64,000 nt of DNA from Verrucomicrobiia bacterium (GCA_026414565.1 JAOAIT010000015.1:1-64000), one strand, 5' to 3'. Positions 17,146 to 26,935 are shown, counted from the stretch's first letter. The notes: a model not told the origin generated them from the letters alone. Program-made: numbers and translations.

Positions 17146-18827
17146 GAACGTGCGGCGCCGCCGCGGACGGCGGCATCCCAGGTGCGATAGGAGCCGGTGA
17201 GATTGCGCACCTGAAAACCATTTTGGAGCAGCAGGCGGCAGGCGAAATAGGAGCGCTGGCCGCTCTGGCAGTGGACCAGGATCTCGCGGTCGCGGGGCAG
17301 CTCGCCCAGCCGGCGCCGCAACTGCGGCAGGGGAATGTTGACGGCTCCGGGGATCATGCCGCGGGCGCATTCCTCCGGGGAGCGCACGTCGAGGAGGAAA
17401 GAGCGGGCCGGGTCCAACTGAAGCGCGTCGGTCCACTGGGCAAGGTGCACCAGACCGCGCCGCACATTTTGGGCGGCCATGCCCGCCAGGTTCACGGGGT
17501 CCTTGGCGGAGCCGAAGGGGGGCGCGTAAGCAAGCTCCAGCTCGGCCAGGTCATCCACGGTCAGGCGGGCCTTGAGGGCGGTGGCCAGGACATCGAGGCG
17601 CTTGTCCACGCCGTCCGTGCCCACCACCTGGGCGCCCAGCAACCGGCCGGTGTGGGGATCAAACAGGAGTTTGATGGAGAGGGGCTGGGCGCCGGGGTAG
17701 TAACCGGCATGGGAGGCGGGATGCAGATGGACGGCCTGGCAGGCCATGCCCGCCTGGCGCAAGGTTTTTTCGTTGGCGCCGGTGCAACCCGCCACCAACC
17801 GGAACAAACGCAGGATGGCGGTGCCCAAGGTGCCTTCATAGCGGGCGGGCAGGCCGAAAATATGATCGGCGGCGACACGCCCCTGCCGGTTGGCCGGGCC
17901 GGCCAGGGGGATCAGGGCCGGGGCGCCCGTGATCCAATCGCGGACTTCGATGGCATCGCCGACGGCGTAAATGGCGGGATCGTTGGTCTGCAAATGTTCG
18001 TTGACGCGGATGCCGCCCCGCGGGCCGATTTCCAGGCCGGCGGCACGGGCGAGGGCCGTTTCTGGTTTGACGCCCAGCCCCAGGATCACCACATCGGCCG
18101 GGAGCCGGGCCCCGCTTTTCAAGACCACCACCGAGGCGCGGGCAGTTTCGCCTGCGCGGGGCGGCTCGAAGGCCGCGACGGGATCATGGAGGCGGAGCTC
18201 GACGCCGTTGGCCTGAAGCTCGAGGTGGAGCCAGGCGGCCATTTCGGGGTCGAGCGGGGCCATCACCTGGGGGAGCGCCTCCACGACGGTGACGTGCAAC
18301 TGCCGCCGGCGCAATTGTTCGGCCATTTCCAGGCCGATGTAGCCGCCGCCGACGACAACGGCGCGCTCGGCCACGCCCGGCCGCAGCCAGGCCTGGATGG
18401 CGTCCACGTCGGGGAGGTTGCGCACCACGAAATGGCCGGGGCGGTCAATGCCCGGGATGGGGGGGCGCAACGGGGCGGCGCCGGGGGATAAAATCAGGGC
18501 GTCGTAAGGCTCCTCGTATTCGCGGCCATCGCTCAAATCGCGCACTTGGATCTTGCGGGCAACGCGGTCAATGGCCAACACCTCCGACTGGACGCGCACG
18601 TCGAGGTTGAAGCGGGCCTTGAGGCTGGCGGGGGTTTGCAGGAGCAAATCATCGCGCGCGGGGATTTCTCCGCCGACGTGATACGGCAGGCCGCAGTTGG
18701 CAAAGGAGACGTAAGGCCCGCGTTCGAAGACAATGATTTCAGCCTTTTCCGACAACCGCCGGGCGCGGGTGGCGGCGCTGGCGCCGCCGGCCACGCCACC
18801 GACAATCAGCAAACGTTGGATTGCCAT
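17142..18827 (-). CDS. CoA-disulfide-reductase-like FAD oxidoreductase fused to a rhodanese domain
   Basis: A 561-residue fusion. Residues 1-~450 are a pyridine-nucleotide disulfide oxidoreductase of the single-cysteine class: FAD motif 'IVGGVAGGASAATRARRL', redox Cys45 in SFANCGLPYHVGG, NAD(P)H motif 'VVVGGGYIGLEMAEQL', and 'TNDPAIYAVGDAIEV'. Residues ~465-561 form a rhodanese module with the active-site loop HCQSGQRS (Cys520). CoA disulfide reductase-rhodanese proteins reduce CoA disulfides, persulfides or polysulfide. The fused rhodanese supplies or accepts sulfane sulfur. It is downstream of the small-barrel-repeat gene (81-base gap) and translationally coupled to the following epimerase. 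Function in redox or sulfur homeostasis is inferred from domains. The choice between CoA and polysulfide as substrate is open. Confidence 0.88.
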   Translation of the reverse strand: MAIQRLLIVGGVAGGASAATRARRLSEKAEIIVFERGPYVSFANCGLPYHVGGEIPARDDLLLQTPASLKARFNLDVRVQSEVLAIDRVARKIQVRDLSDGREYEEPYDALILSPGAAPLRPPIPGIDRPGHFVVRNLPDVDAIQAWLRPGVAERAVVVGGGYIGLEMAEQLRRRQLHVTVVEALPQVMAPLDPEMAAWLHLELQANGVELRLHDPVAAFEPPRAGETARASVVVLKSGARLPADVVILGLGVKPETALARAAGLEIGPRGGIRVNEHLQTNDPAIYAVGDAIEVRDWITGAPALIPLAGPANRQGRVAADHIFGLPARYEGTLGTAILRLFRLVAGCTGANEKTLRQAGMACQAVHLHPASHAGYYPGAQPLSIKLLFDPHTGRLLGAQVVGTDGVDKRLDVLATALKARLTVDDLAELELAYAPPFGSAKDPVNLAGMAAQNVRRGLVHLAQWTDALQLDPARSFLLDVRSPEECARGMIPGAVNIPLPQLRRRLGELPRDREILVHCQSGQRSYFACRLLLQNGFQVRNLTGSYRTWDAAVRGGAARS

Positions 18828-18908
18828 AAAAGCACTTTCACGGCCGTTCCGGCCCGGACAGGGATGAAAGGGAGGGCCTGCGGCACCTCCACCGCGCCGC
18901 GGGCCGGA

Positions 18909-20384
18909 TTACTCCGGCACCTCGCCGTCGTCGCTGCCCGTCATCATGTTGGGGCCTCTGGCCTCTTCCTTTTGCTGCTCCCAGTTGAAATAAAGCTGAT
19001 GAAAGGCGGTGGTTTTGAAACGGGCCTCGCCGAAGTTGGAGCTTTTGGCGGCCAGTTGCAGGCCATCCCAGCGTTCGACGGTGAAGGTGACCACGCCGCG
19101 CTCGGCGAAGACCGCCCGCACCTCGGCGGGGTTTTTGGGGGGCCGTTCGAGTTTTTCGGAGGCAAACTCCACGTAGTTGACCCGGTCCATGGGGATGTCC
19201 ATTTTGGCAAAGGCGGTCTCAAAGGTGGCGACGCCGTCCTTGAGGGAGAGGAGGGTGCCGGAGATTTTGTCCTTGTTGGAAAGCTCGAGGGCATCGCGCT
19301 GGGTTTTGGCGGGGGTGGTGCTTTGCTCCTGGATGGTGCCGTCCCATTCGGTGACCCGGATGTTGCTGATGCGGATGGTGCCGATGTTTTGATTGGCGAA
19401 GATGACCCCGGTGCCACTGCCGCCCCAGTCCAGGTTGTCCTTCCATTGCTTGACGAGGGCGCCGTCCAGCAGGAGAGCGATGGTGCGGGCCTCCTTGTTG
19501 ACGAGGATTTCGACGCGGACTTTGGATTTTTGATGGAGGCCGGGGTACTCCGCCTGCCCCATGTGGCTGCTGCCGCCGTTGCGGCGCATGCGCTGGAGGT
19601 AAATGTAGCCGGGTTGCATTTGCAGGAGGTAGGCATTGCTGGCGTATTCCTCGGTGGAGTCGGTGTAGAGGCCGATGAGGAATTGCAACTGTCCGCGCCA
19701 GGCGAGGTCAAACTCCAGGCGGGCCATGGGGGGCAGCTTGATGTCGCGGCCGATGGAGCCGTTGCCGGAGGCGATGAGGCTGTTGTCCTGGAAGCGCCAG
19801 TTATTGCGGGTGTTGCGCGAGCGCCAGCCTTCCATGCCGGTGGGGCCCTCGAAAATGGCTCCGGTGGACCCTTTGAGCATGCGGAAAGCGGCCACGCGGT
19901 TGCGGGGGAAGGTGAGCAGGCCGGCGTAATCGGTCTGCAACTGCAGCCGCTCGGAGTCCACCATGACGAGGCCGCCGAGGAGCTCGTCCCCGTTGCTGAG
20001 GGAGACCACGCATTGGTTGCTGGAGACGGCGGAGGGCGCATTTTTGCGGGGGAGCACGATGCGGGCGACGCGCTCGGGTTTGAAGGCAATCTCGCCCTGG
20101 GCATCGGGCGTGCGCCAGCGCACGCCGCGCTGGGGGTCAATGCTGAGGAGGTTGCCGTGGAGGGTGTCGCCGTTCATCAGGCGGATGACATCGGAGTAGG
20201 CCGGGTCGCCGCCTGGTTTTTCCTCGGCTTCATTGGCCGGCTTGGGGGTCACCGGGCGGACGCCGGTGGCCGATTCGATTTGCTGGGCGGCCTTGATGCC
20301 TTCCAACACAATGGCCGCCTGGGTCGCTGCCGCCAGCGCGCATCCCAACGCCGCCACTGACCACCATCGCACGAACTTTCTCAT
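18909..20384 (-). CDS. secreted protein with three small-barrel (NGD-type) repeats and a LamG-like domain
   Basis: I recognise no characterised homologue of this 491-residue protein. It has a signal peptide (~1-23). Three copies of a ~45-residue unit sit at 66-110, 126-170 and 364-408, each opening like 'VIRLMNGDTLHGNLLSID' and ending in a 'RVARIVL'-type strand. Their pattern resembles small Sm-like beta barrels. Between the second and third lies a jelly-roll region (~175-350) with strands such as 'LEFDLAWRGQLQFLIGLY' and 'VRVEILVNKEARTIALLLDG', similar to LamG/concanavalin-like folds. It is the last clear member of the MoxR/VWA operon, 33 bases after the prenyltransferase-like gene, and so probably acts extracytoplasmically with those proteins. 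Confidence 0.65.
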   Translation of the reverse strand: MRKFVRWWSVAALGCALAAATQAAIVLEGIKAAQQIESATGVRPVTPKPANEAEEKPGGDPAYSDVIRLMNGDTLHGNLLSIDPQRGVRWRTPDAQGEIAFKPERVARIVLPRKNAPSAVSSNQCVVSLSNGDELLGGLVMVDSERLQLQTDYAGLLTFPRNRVAAFRMLKGSTGAIFEGPTGMEGWRSRNTRNNWRFQDNSLIASGNGSIGRDIKLPPMARLEFDLAWRGQLQFLIGLYTDSTEEYASNAYLLQMQPGYIYLQRMRRNGGSSHMGQAEYPGLHQKSKVRVEILVNKEARTIALLLDGALVKQWKDNLDWGGSGTGVIFANQNIGTIRISNIRVTEWDGTIQEQSTTPAKTQRDALELSNKDKISGTLLSLKDGVATFETAFAKMDIPMDRVNYVEFASEKLERPPKNPAEVRAVFAERGVVTFTVERWDGLQLAAKSSNFGEARFKTTAFHQLYFNWEQQKEEARGPNMMTGSDDGEVPE

Positions 20385-20417
20385 AAATCCTTTCCCCGTC
20401 CGCCGTCGCGGACAGGC

Positions 20418-21428
20418 TCAACGCTCGTAAATTGGCAAGAAACGGTAATTGAGGGCCAGGGACAACAAACTGGCCGCCGTGGTGAAACTGGCCCCGAAAC
20501 TTCCCTCCCAGTTGCCGTCGGGCGACTGGGTTTGGGAGAGCAGTTTGATGTTGATGACATTCCACTCGCGCCAGGCCTTGGGGGAGGTGTGAAAATAGGC
20601 CTGCGCCGCATAATAGAGGTAATAGTGAAAGTAATGCTGCTCGGCGGGGGCGGAGGCGAGGAAGCGGCTGGCGGCCAGGAAGGCCTTGGAGTTCTTCTGT
20701 TTGGCCAGCGCCAGCACGAGGGCGAAAATGGCGGTGCGCGGCGCATTGCCGGCATCCGGCCCGGTGTAGCCGACGCCGCCATCGGCGCCCTGGCAGAGGA
20801 GGAAGAAGCGGATGCCCTTGTTGATGGCCTCCTCCGGGACGCCCAGGCCGGCGTTGCGGGCCGCAAAAAGGGCCACCATTTGGGCGCCGCTGACGGTGGT
20901 ATCGGCGTCGCTGGTTTCGGGCGAGTAGCGCCAGCCGCCGTAGGCATTGCGGGACTGGGCGGTGAGGATCAAATCCACGGCCTTTTGCAGGGCGGGGCCG
21001 AGGCGGGCATCATGCACATGGCCGTAGCTTTCGGCCAGGGCGAGGGTGGCAAAACCGTGGTTGTACATGGAGTTGCCGATGTAGCCGTTGCGGTCGTTTT
21101 GCTGGCTGAGGATGAAATTCAACCCGCGCTTGATGTTGACGGCGTAAGGCCCGACATTGGGATCATCGCCGTGGGCGAGCATGGCGGTAATCGCCAGCCC
21201 CACCACCGCCGGTTGCTGGCCGTAGGAATCCTTCCAGGTGCCCTGCTCTGTCTGGGTCCGCGCCAGCCAGTCCAGGCCGCGTTTGTACATGCGCTCCAGT
21301 TGCGGGGGCACGGCTTCGAGGAATTCCTCGCCCTGCGCGCAAAGCGATGAGGGCAGCCCGGCCAGCGAGGCCATCAGGAGGGCCAGCCAGGCTCCGCGCC
21401 GCCGAAGGATGAAGGTTCTGCTGATCAT
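20418..21428 (-). CDS. prenyltransferase/squalene-cyclase-fold secreted protein
   Basis: The 336-residue product has a signal peptide (~10-32) and an alpha/alpha-barrel of the prenyltransferase/terpene-cyclase type. The evidence is QW-like repeats ('GLDWLARTQTEQGTWKDSYG', 'FILSQQNDRNGYIGNSMYNH', 'SRNAYGGWRYSPETSDADTT', 'FLLCQGADGGVGYTGPDAGN'). 'SDADTTVSGAQMVAL' lies where class II cyclases have their acidic motif. Secreted versions are frequent in Planctomycetes and Verrucomicrobia beside MoxR/VWA genes. No enzyme activity is known for them. The start overlaps the stop of the DUF4175-like gene as ATGA (21425-21428), so the two are translationally coupled. Confidence 0.8.
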   Translation of the reverse strand: MISRTFILRRRGAWLALLMASLAGLPSSLCAQGEEFLEAVPPQLERMYKRGLDWLARTQTEQGTWKDSYGQQPAVVGLAITAMLAHGDDPNVGPYAVNIKRGLNFILSQQNDRNGYIGNSMYNHGFATLALAESYGHVHDARLGPALQKAVDLILTAQSRNAYGGWRYSPETSDADTTVSGAQMVALFAARNAGLGVPEEAINKGIRFFLLCQGADGGVGYTGPDAGNAPRTAIFALVLALAKQKNSKAFLAASRFLASAPAEQHYFHYYLYYAAQAYFHTSPKAWREWNVINIKLLSQTQSPDGNWEGSFGASFTTAASLLSLALNYRFLPIYER

Positions 21429-24400
21429 GGATTGGCCTGCTCCACTGCGTTAAAGTAATGCTGCAACGCCTCGCGAAACTCGGCGGGCATCTGGCGGGTG
21501 CTGCTGCCGGCCACCCGTTCCACGGTGCGCGACGGCCCCACCCGTCCCCGCACATCCCCGACAAAGGGCGCATTGGGGCGGTCGGAGGGCCCGCCAAAGT
21601 TGTTGCCGCCCGGCTGCTGGCCGCCCTGGTTTTCGCCCTGCTGGGGCTGCATGAGGCCCATGGCCATCATTTGCATCATCTGCATCATGGCCATCTGCCC
21701 CTGGCTCTGGCCCTGGCCGGATTGCTGGCTGGGCATGAGGGAGCGGATGGCTTCGTCGAGCAGGTTCATGGCGTCCGTCTGCGCATTATAAGTTGGCTCG
21801 TCGGTGCGGGGCCGCTTCAAATGCGCCTCGGCATCGTCCATGGCCTCGTTGGCATGGTCCATCATGGGGCGGGCTTTCTGGAAAATCCGGTCTTTTTTGA
21901 GCTGGCCCAATTCGCGGCTCAATTCGCGTTGTTTGCCGGACAGTTTCTGGGTGTCCTCCGGATAGGACTCGGTGCCCTTGCGGAAACGGTCCACCAGGCG
22001 GGTGTGTTCGCGAAGATTCTCCTGGGTCTCCCGGATGCGGAGCAGGGCCAGCATTTTTTCGAGGTCCTCCTCCGACATCTGCTGTCCGCCGCCGCCGCCA
22101 CCGCCGCCGCCGCCGGAGTCGGCCGTTTTATCCCCCTCGAGCTTTTTGGCCCAATCGAAGAACTTTTCGGCGATTTCCTGGCTTTGGGCCATGGCCATGG
22201 AGCTGACATTTTCGCGGATCAACTCCCCGATCTGGGCGACGGTCTCCGCGGCCTTGGCTTCGTTCATTTGCTGATCCACCTCTTCATGCCGCTCGGAGCC
22301 GGTGCGCTGGGCGAAGCGCTGGATTTCCTCGCGCAATTTGATCACCTGTTTGCTCGTCCGGGCCTGCTCGTCGTGCATGCGGAGGAAATCCCGGCGAATT
22401 TCCGGCGGCAACTGGTCGCGGGACAAGCCGATGGTTTTGGGCAGGGATTTTTTAAGCTCCTCGGCGGTGGTTTTCTCGTACTGGCCGATGGCCCGCAGAC
22501 GGTCGGCCAGGCTTTTGGCCTGCATTTTGTCCTGGGTGGCGGCCATTTTTTTCTGGAGATCCTGGAGGTTCTCCAGGGCCTGCTGCTCCTGCTGCTCGCC
22601 CTGCTGGACCTGCTGGCTGCGCTGCGGCTGGCTCTGGCTCTGCTGGGCCTGGGCGAGGCTCTGGCTGGCCGGGGACATATTTTGCCGGCTGATTTGCTGC
22701 ATGATTTCGGTGTTTTCCAGCATTTCCTTGATGCTCTCCTCGCTGATGGATTTGTTGCGCATCGCCTCGCGGGCGGTCTTGAGGTTCTCCTGGGCCAGGC
22801 GCTCCAGTTGGCGGGCGTATTCCGCCTGCTCGGCCGCCTGCTCGGCCAGTTGTTTGGCGGTTTCCTCGCGCATCATTTGCTCGGGCTTCATGTCCTTGAC
22901 GAGGCGGGTGTCGGAGAGGAGGTTTTCCTGGCGCCGGGTTAATTCCTCGATGGCGGCGCGCAGTTTTTCAAGCTCTTCGAGGATCAGTTTGGCATGCTCC
23001 TCCTTGCTCATTACAAAGATGCGGTGTTGCACGCTCTCGGCGGGGGCGCGGCCGGGGTAATAATCCAGGGAGGTGGCCTTGAGGGCGATCATGGAGCCGG
23101 CGGGGGCGCGGAGCAATTCGGGCGCCAACTGGTAGGTGCCTTCGAGGCGCTTTTCCTGGTGGCCGCCGGTGCGCACCTCGGCCTTCCTGGCCTGGGGCGC
23201 CTCCGGCTTTTGGGGGAGGGTAATTTCCATGGAAACGCCGACATTTTTGACGCCGTAATCGTCCGTGCTGCTGATGCGCACCGCGAGGATTTCATCCTCC
23301 AGCACGGCCACCGCCCGGCCCAGCTCGGGCATTTCCACCACCGGGGGGTTGTCGCGCACGGCGCCCAGGCTGACGGTGGCGGGCACGCGGTTGGACAGGC
23401 CATGCTGGTCTTCCCAGACGAAAACCAGCTTGTTTTCGCCGGTCACCGTGAGCGGCTCGGTGATGAAATCCTCGCCCTGGACTTTGAGCGGGCGCCATTG
23501 GCCGGCGAATTGATGGGCTTTGGCAATGGCGCGGCTGGTCTTGCCGGTTAGGACGACGAGACTGCCCTCGACGGCGGTGAGCCGTCCGTTGCGGACCTCC
23601 TGGACGAGATCGGGGTATTGGAGATAGTCGGGCCGCTTGACGAGGGCGGTCATTTGCTTGAGCGCCGGGCGGTGGGTTGGCTCCACCCATACGATGCGGG
23701 TTTCGTCGCCGACCCGCAGGCGCAAGCGGCCGGGTTGCGTTTGGGCGGGGACGTTGAAGGTGACTTTGCGGTCCACCACCGGGGCCTGCACGACGGGCTG
23801 GCGGTCATATTGGAAGCTGGCCGTGGTGGGGGTGACCAGATCGGAACGGACCCGAATTCCGCAGCGGATGGAGAAAGGCTCGCCATGGGGAACGACGAGT
23901 TTTTCGGGCACATCCTCCAACGCGATGAAGGTGAAACGCTCGGCCGGGGCCAACGGCAGGAGCCAGCGCAGAAAGGCATTGGCGCTGGCCTCGGGCACCA
24001 GGAGGCAGGGGGCGGCGACCAGCAGGAAGAGCACCACCGCGAGCAAGGAGTAGATGCGCGGTTTGCGGGTGGCGACGGCCTGGCGGAACTCGTAATTCAT
24101 GGCCTCGGCGGAGACCTGTTGGATGGCGGCCTGACACAGGGCCGGGGAGAAATTAGCGGGGCGCTTGTCCTGATCGGCCAGCTCGACGATGCCCAGGAGG
24201 CGGTCGCCCAGGCGGCGGTAGCGTTGCTGGACGATTTTGGCCAAGGCCCGCGTGTCGCGCCGCTGCCAGACCCACAACCGCAGCCAGCCAAAAGTGAAAT
24301 ACACCAGCACGGCCACGCCCAGGGCGGTGAACAACAAGCGGAGCCAGACGGGGGTATCCCAGAACCGGTCGGAGATGAAGAGCAGCGTGTAGGAAACGAG

Positions 24401-24526
24401 CAGCCCGCTGAGGGCGCCGGTCACGGCCAGCAGGGTGTCCAGCCGCCAGAGGCGGCGCTCCAGCTCATCAAACTTGCTGCGCAACTGCGGGGGCAGTTGC
24501 ACCAGATGATCGGCCTGGTATTGCAT
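21425..24526 (-). CDS. large DUF4175-like membrane protein with Gln/Met-rich coiled coils
   Basis: A 1033-residue protein with three TM helices (~33-56, 62-82, 157-178), then a periplasmic beta-rich region (~190-480) and long charged coiled coils (~500-900; 'ILEELEKLRAAIEELTRRQE', 'QQVQQGEQQEQQALENLQDL'). A ten-glycine linker precedes 'QQMSEEDLEKMLALLRIRET'. Near the C-terminus is a Met/Gln-rich tract (a run starting 'QGQMAMMQMMQMM'). This matches the DUF4175 family found beside MoxR/VWA operons in PVC bacteria and Alphaproteobacteria. Its role is unknown, perhaps as an envelope scaffold. It follows the second VWA gene after a 210-base gap with no other gene, and overlaps the prenyltransferase-like gene by four bases. 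Confidence 0.72.
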   Translation of the reverse strand: MQYQADHLVQLPPQLRSKFDELERRLWRLDTLLAVTGALSGLLVSYTLLFISDRFWDTPVWLRLLFTALGVAVLVYFTFGWLRLWVWQRRDTRALAKIVQQRYRRLGDRLLGIVELADQDKRPANFSPALCQAAIQQVSAEAMNYEFRQAVATRKPRIYSLLAVVLFLLVAAPCLLVPEASANAFLRWLLPLAPAERFTFIALEDVPEKLVVPHGEPFSIRCGIRVRSDLVTPTTASFQYDRQPVVQAPVVDRKVTFNVPAQTQPGRLRLRVGDETRIVWVEPTHRPALKQMTALVKRPDYLQYPDLVQEVRNGRLTAVEGSLVVLTGKTSRAIAKAHQFAGQWRPLKVQGEDFITEPLTVTGENKLVFVWEDQHGLSNRVPATVSLGAVRDNPPVVEMPELGRAVAVLEDEILAVRISSTDDYGVKNVGVSMEITLPQKPEAPQARKAEVRTGGHQEKRLEGTYQLAPELLRAPAGSMIALKATSLDYYPGRAPAESVQHRIFVMSKEEHAKLILEELEKLRAAIEELTRRQENLLSDTRLVKDMKPEQMMREETAKQLAEQAAEQAEYARQLERLAQENLKTAREAMRNKSISEESIKEMLENTEIMQQISRQNMSPASQSLAQAQQSQSQPQRSQQVQQGEQQEQQALENLQDLQKKMAATQDKMQAKSLADRLRAIGQYEKTTAEELKKSLPKTIGLSRDQLPPEIRRDFLRMHDEQARTSKQVIKLREEIQRFAQRTGSERHEEVDQQMNEAKAAETVAQIGELIRENVSSMAMAQSQEIAEKFFDWAKKLEGDKTADSGGGGGGGGGGQQMSEEDLEKMLALLRIRETQENLREHTRLVDRFRKGTESYPEDTQKLSGKQRELSRELGQLKKDRIFQKARPMMDHANEAMDDAEAHLKRPRTDEPTYNAQTDAMNLLDEAIRSLMPSQQSGQGQSQGQMAMMQMMQMMAMGLMQPQQGENQGGQQPGGNNFGGPSDRPNAPFVGDVRGRVGPSRTVERVAGSSTRQMPAEFREALQHYFNAVEQANP

Positions 24527-24736
24527 GAAAAGTTTTAATTTAACGCGGTCCGCACGGGGCCCACAACCCCTGCTCCGGCCGCCAGACCGGAAGTTCGGCC
24601 CTACGGCCCCGCGAGGGCTGCGCCATTCGCGTTTGTCTGCTCACTGCTTCAACCATCTGTCAGTTAGACGGTTTCCGATATTTTATGCCCGCCCCGGTTG
24701 CCCTGCCCGCCCCGGCCTGCCCTTCCCCCCATTAAC

Positions 24737-26935
24737 TCATATCATACCGGCGATTTTGCGTCCCGTCCAATAGATTCCCAGGAGCAGGATTATGCCGCCC
24801 GCCCACCAGGGATTGGACCACAAGCGGATGCGCAGGGGGGCGGGTTTGACCTCGGGGAGGGCGTTGATTTGGGCCACCAATTCTTCGAATTGATGCACGC
24901 TGCCCGCGCGGCCGCCGGTCAAATCTGCCAGTTCGCGGAGGATGCCCATGTTGATTGGCTGGCCCACCACCTCGCGGCGCACGCGGGCCACGTTGATTTC
25001 GGTTTCCAGGCCGCGGGCGGCGCGCTCGCTGGTGATGGCAATTTTGTAACGCCCGCCCTGGCGGGCCACGAAACTGCCTTTGAACACCCCCCAGCCGCCG
25101 CCCAGCGGGGCCAGCTCGAGGCGTTCGGTCTGGCCGTTGGGTGCCACCACCGTCGCAAACACTGTCCCGCGCTCCAAGGGGAAGCCGCTGGCGTCCAGGA
25201 CGGTGGCGTTGAGATAAACGACATCGCCGGCGTGGGGGTTTTCGGGGCTGTACACCAGCCGCACCCCCTTGCCCGCCGCCAGATGGCGTTTGTGGGACAT
25301 CCAGCGCACGACCTGCCCCCAGAAGCGGTAGTGGTACAGGTCTTCGACTCCCTTGCGCCAGCGCCAGGCGCCATCGGTGCCCATGAAGAGCGTTTCGCCG
25401 CCACCGAAGGGGCGGGTGACGAGCAAGGGCAGGCTGCCGCTGGCGTTGCGCAGGGAGGGATGGACGGCCAGGACCTCGGAGCCGGGCCGGCTCTTGAGCA
25501 CGCCCGCACACCAGAAAAAGCCGGGCAGGCCGCGCCAGACTTCTTCATTGGCCAGCTCGTCATTGGCCAGCATGGTGAGGAAATGCCGCCGTCCGTTGAG
25601 GGTGAGCTTGAGCGGGGATTCATTGGGCAGCGTTGTGCCGTTGGGCTTGCTTTCGTCAAAGACAACGGGCAGCAAATCGCCCACGGGACTGTTGACGAGG
25701 GTCAACTGGCGTCCGCGCGGGCCGGGCAGGAAGACCAGGCCACTGCCCTGGTATTCGACCAGGCCGCGGATGAGGGCGAGTTGATTGGTGGTCAATTCAT
25801 TGTCGCCGACGCCGATGTCGCCCAAAAAGACCACGTCATACTGGCTGATTTGTTCGCGGCTTTCCGGGAAGCTCTTCAAGTAATTGGTGCCGTCTCCCAT
25901 GGCCATGCCGGGGTGATACAGCAGGGTGTGCACCTCGACGCCGGGGTCGCGGAAGAGGGCGTTGCGCAAATAGCGGTACTCCCAGCGGGGCAGGCTTTCG
26001 ATGACCAGCACCTTGAGTTTCTCGGCGCGCACGCCGATGCGAAACTCGAAGGCGTTGTTGTCGTCCAGTGTCTCGCCCTCGACGACGGGAAAGGCCAGGC
26101 GGAGGGTGCGCTCGCCGAGCTCGCGCGGGGACCAGATCATGGTGTCTTGATAGAGGCCGAAGGCCGGGATGGTGATCTCGCGCCGGGCCTCCTCGCCTTC
26201 GGCGCCGCTCAGCACCACGGTAGTTTTGACCTCGCGGGGCAGATGGCTCTGGATTTTGAAGGGAATGGAAACCTGCTCGCCCAGCAAGCCATAGGCGGGG
26301 GCCTGCACCTGCACCAGATTCAGGTCGGGCAGATAGGTTTCTGAACCGACGCCCACCGCGTAAATGGGCACGCCCCGGGCCCGGTAGCGGGTGGCCGCGC
26401 TGACGGGTGACACCCCGAGGTTCCAGTCGCCATCGCTCAGGAGCAAGACACCCTTGAGGCGTTTGTAGCGCTGCAGCACGGCGTCCAGGGCCGCGTTCAA
26501 ATCCGTGCCTTCCTCCACGCCCGCGGCGAGATTGGTTTCGGCCGGTGGGGCGGCGAACTCCTCCAACACCACTTTGGCGGTGGCCTGCCAGGGTTTGTAG
26601 AACTGGTTGGTGCGCTGATGATGCACCCATTGGTGGCGGGTCCAGACGGTCCGCTCATCCAGCGCCACGTCGCGGGTGCTCATGCTGCCGGAGGCATCCA
26701 GCAGGACGGCCACTTCCGGCGGCTCCGTCTCGATGATTTCTTTGACAAACTCCGGTTTGAGCAGGGTGAAGCCAATGAGGGTGAGCACCACGAAACGCAG
26801 CCCCTCGAGCCATCCCACGCCGCGGGCGGTGCCACGGCGCCGCCAGTTTTGCCAGCACAACCAGCCGGCGCCCACCCACAAGACCAGCGCCAGGAGGACC
26901 ACCGGCCAGGGCCGCTCCAATTCCAGATGGATCAT
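24737..26935 (-). CDS. membrane VWA-domain protein (BatA/GATase-like, large)
   Basis: The 732-residue protein has two N-terminal TM helices (~11-30, 46-62) and a von Willebrand A domain whose MIDAS begins at D80 (LLDASGSMSTRD). A middle region resembles a class I glutamine-amidotransferase-like fold ('YDVVFLGDIGVGDNELTTNQ', 'GLVEYQGSGLVFLPGPRG'). A beta-rich segment and a C-terminal TM helix ('WWAGGIILLLGIYW') follow. Such proteins are partners of MoxR ATPases in metal-dependent assembly or stress functions at the membrane. The start overlaps the upstream BatA-like gene by four bases. It lies upstream of the DUF4175-like gene in the same direction. The amidotransferase-like domain lacks an obvious catalytic Cys, so it is probably structural. 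Confidence 0.8.
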   Translation of the reverse strand: MIHLELERPWPVVLLALVLWVGAGWLCWQNWRRRGTARGVGWLEGLRFVVLTLIGFTLLKPEFVKEIIETEPPEVAVLLDASGSMSTRDVALDERTVWTRHQWVHHQRTNQFYKPWQATAKVVLEEFAAPPAETNLAAGVEEGTDLNAALDAVLQRYKRLKGVLLLSDGDWNLGVSPVSAATRYRARGVPIYAVGVGSETYLPDLNLVQVQAPAYGLLGEQVSIPFKIQSHLPREVKTTVVLSGAEGEEARREITIPAFGLYQDTMIWSPRELGERTLRLAFPVVEGETLDDNNAFEFRIGVRAEKLKVLVIESLPRWEYRYLRNALFRDPGVEVHTLLYHPGMAMGDGTNYLKSFPESREQISQYDVVFLGDIGVGDNELTTNQLALIRGLVEYQGSGLVFLPGPRGRQLTLVNSPVGDLLPVVFDESKPNGTTLPNESPLKLTLNGRRHFLTMLANDELANEEVWRGLPGFFWCAGVLKSRPGSEVLAVHPSLRNASGSLPLLVTRPFGGGETLFMGTDGAWRWRKGVEDLYHYRFWGQVVRWMSHKRHLAAGKGVRLVYSPENPHAGDVVYLNATVLDASGFPLERGTVFATVVAPNGQTERLELAPLGGGWGVFKGSFVARQGGRYKIAITSERAARGLETEINVARVRREVVGQPINMGILRELADLTGGRAGSVHQFEELVAQINALPEVKPAPLRIRLWSNPWWAGGIILLLGIYWTGRKIAGMI

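Noticed and set aside
21458-22942. A 494-residue Leu/Ala-rich plus-strand frame
   Set aside because: It is the antisense of the Gln-rich coiled coils of the DUF4175-like gene. Its leucine richness reflects Gln/Lys/Glu codons read backwards.
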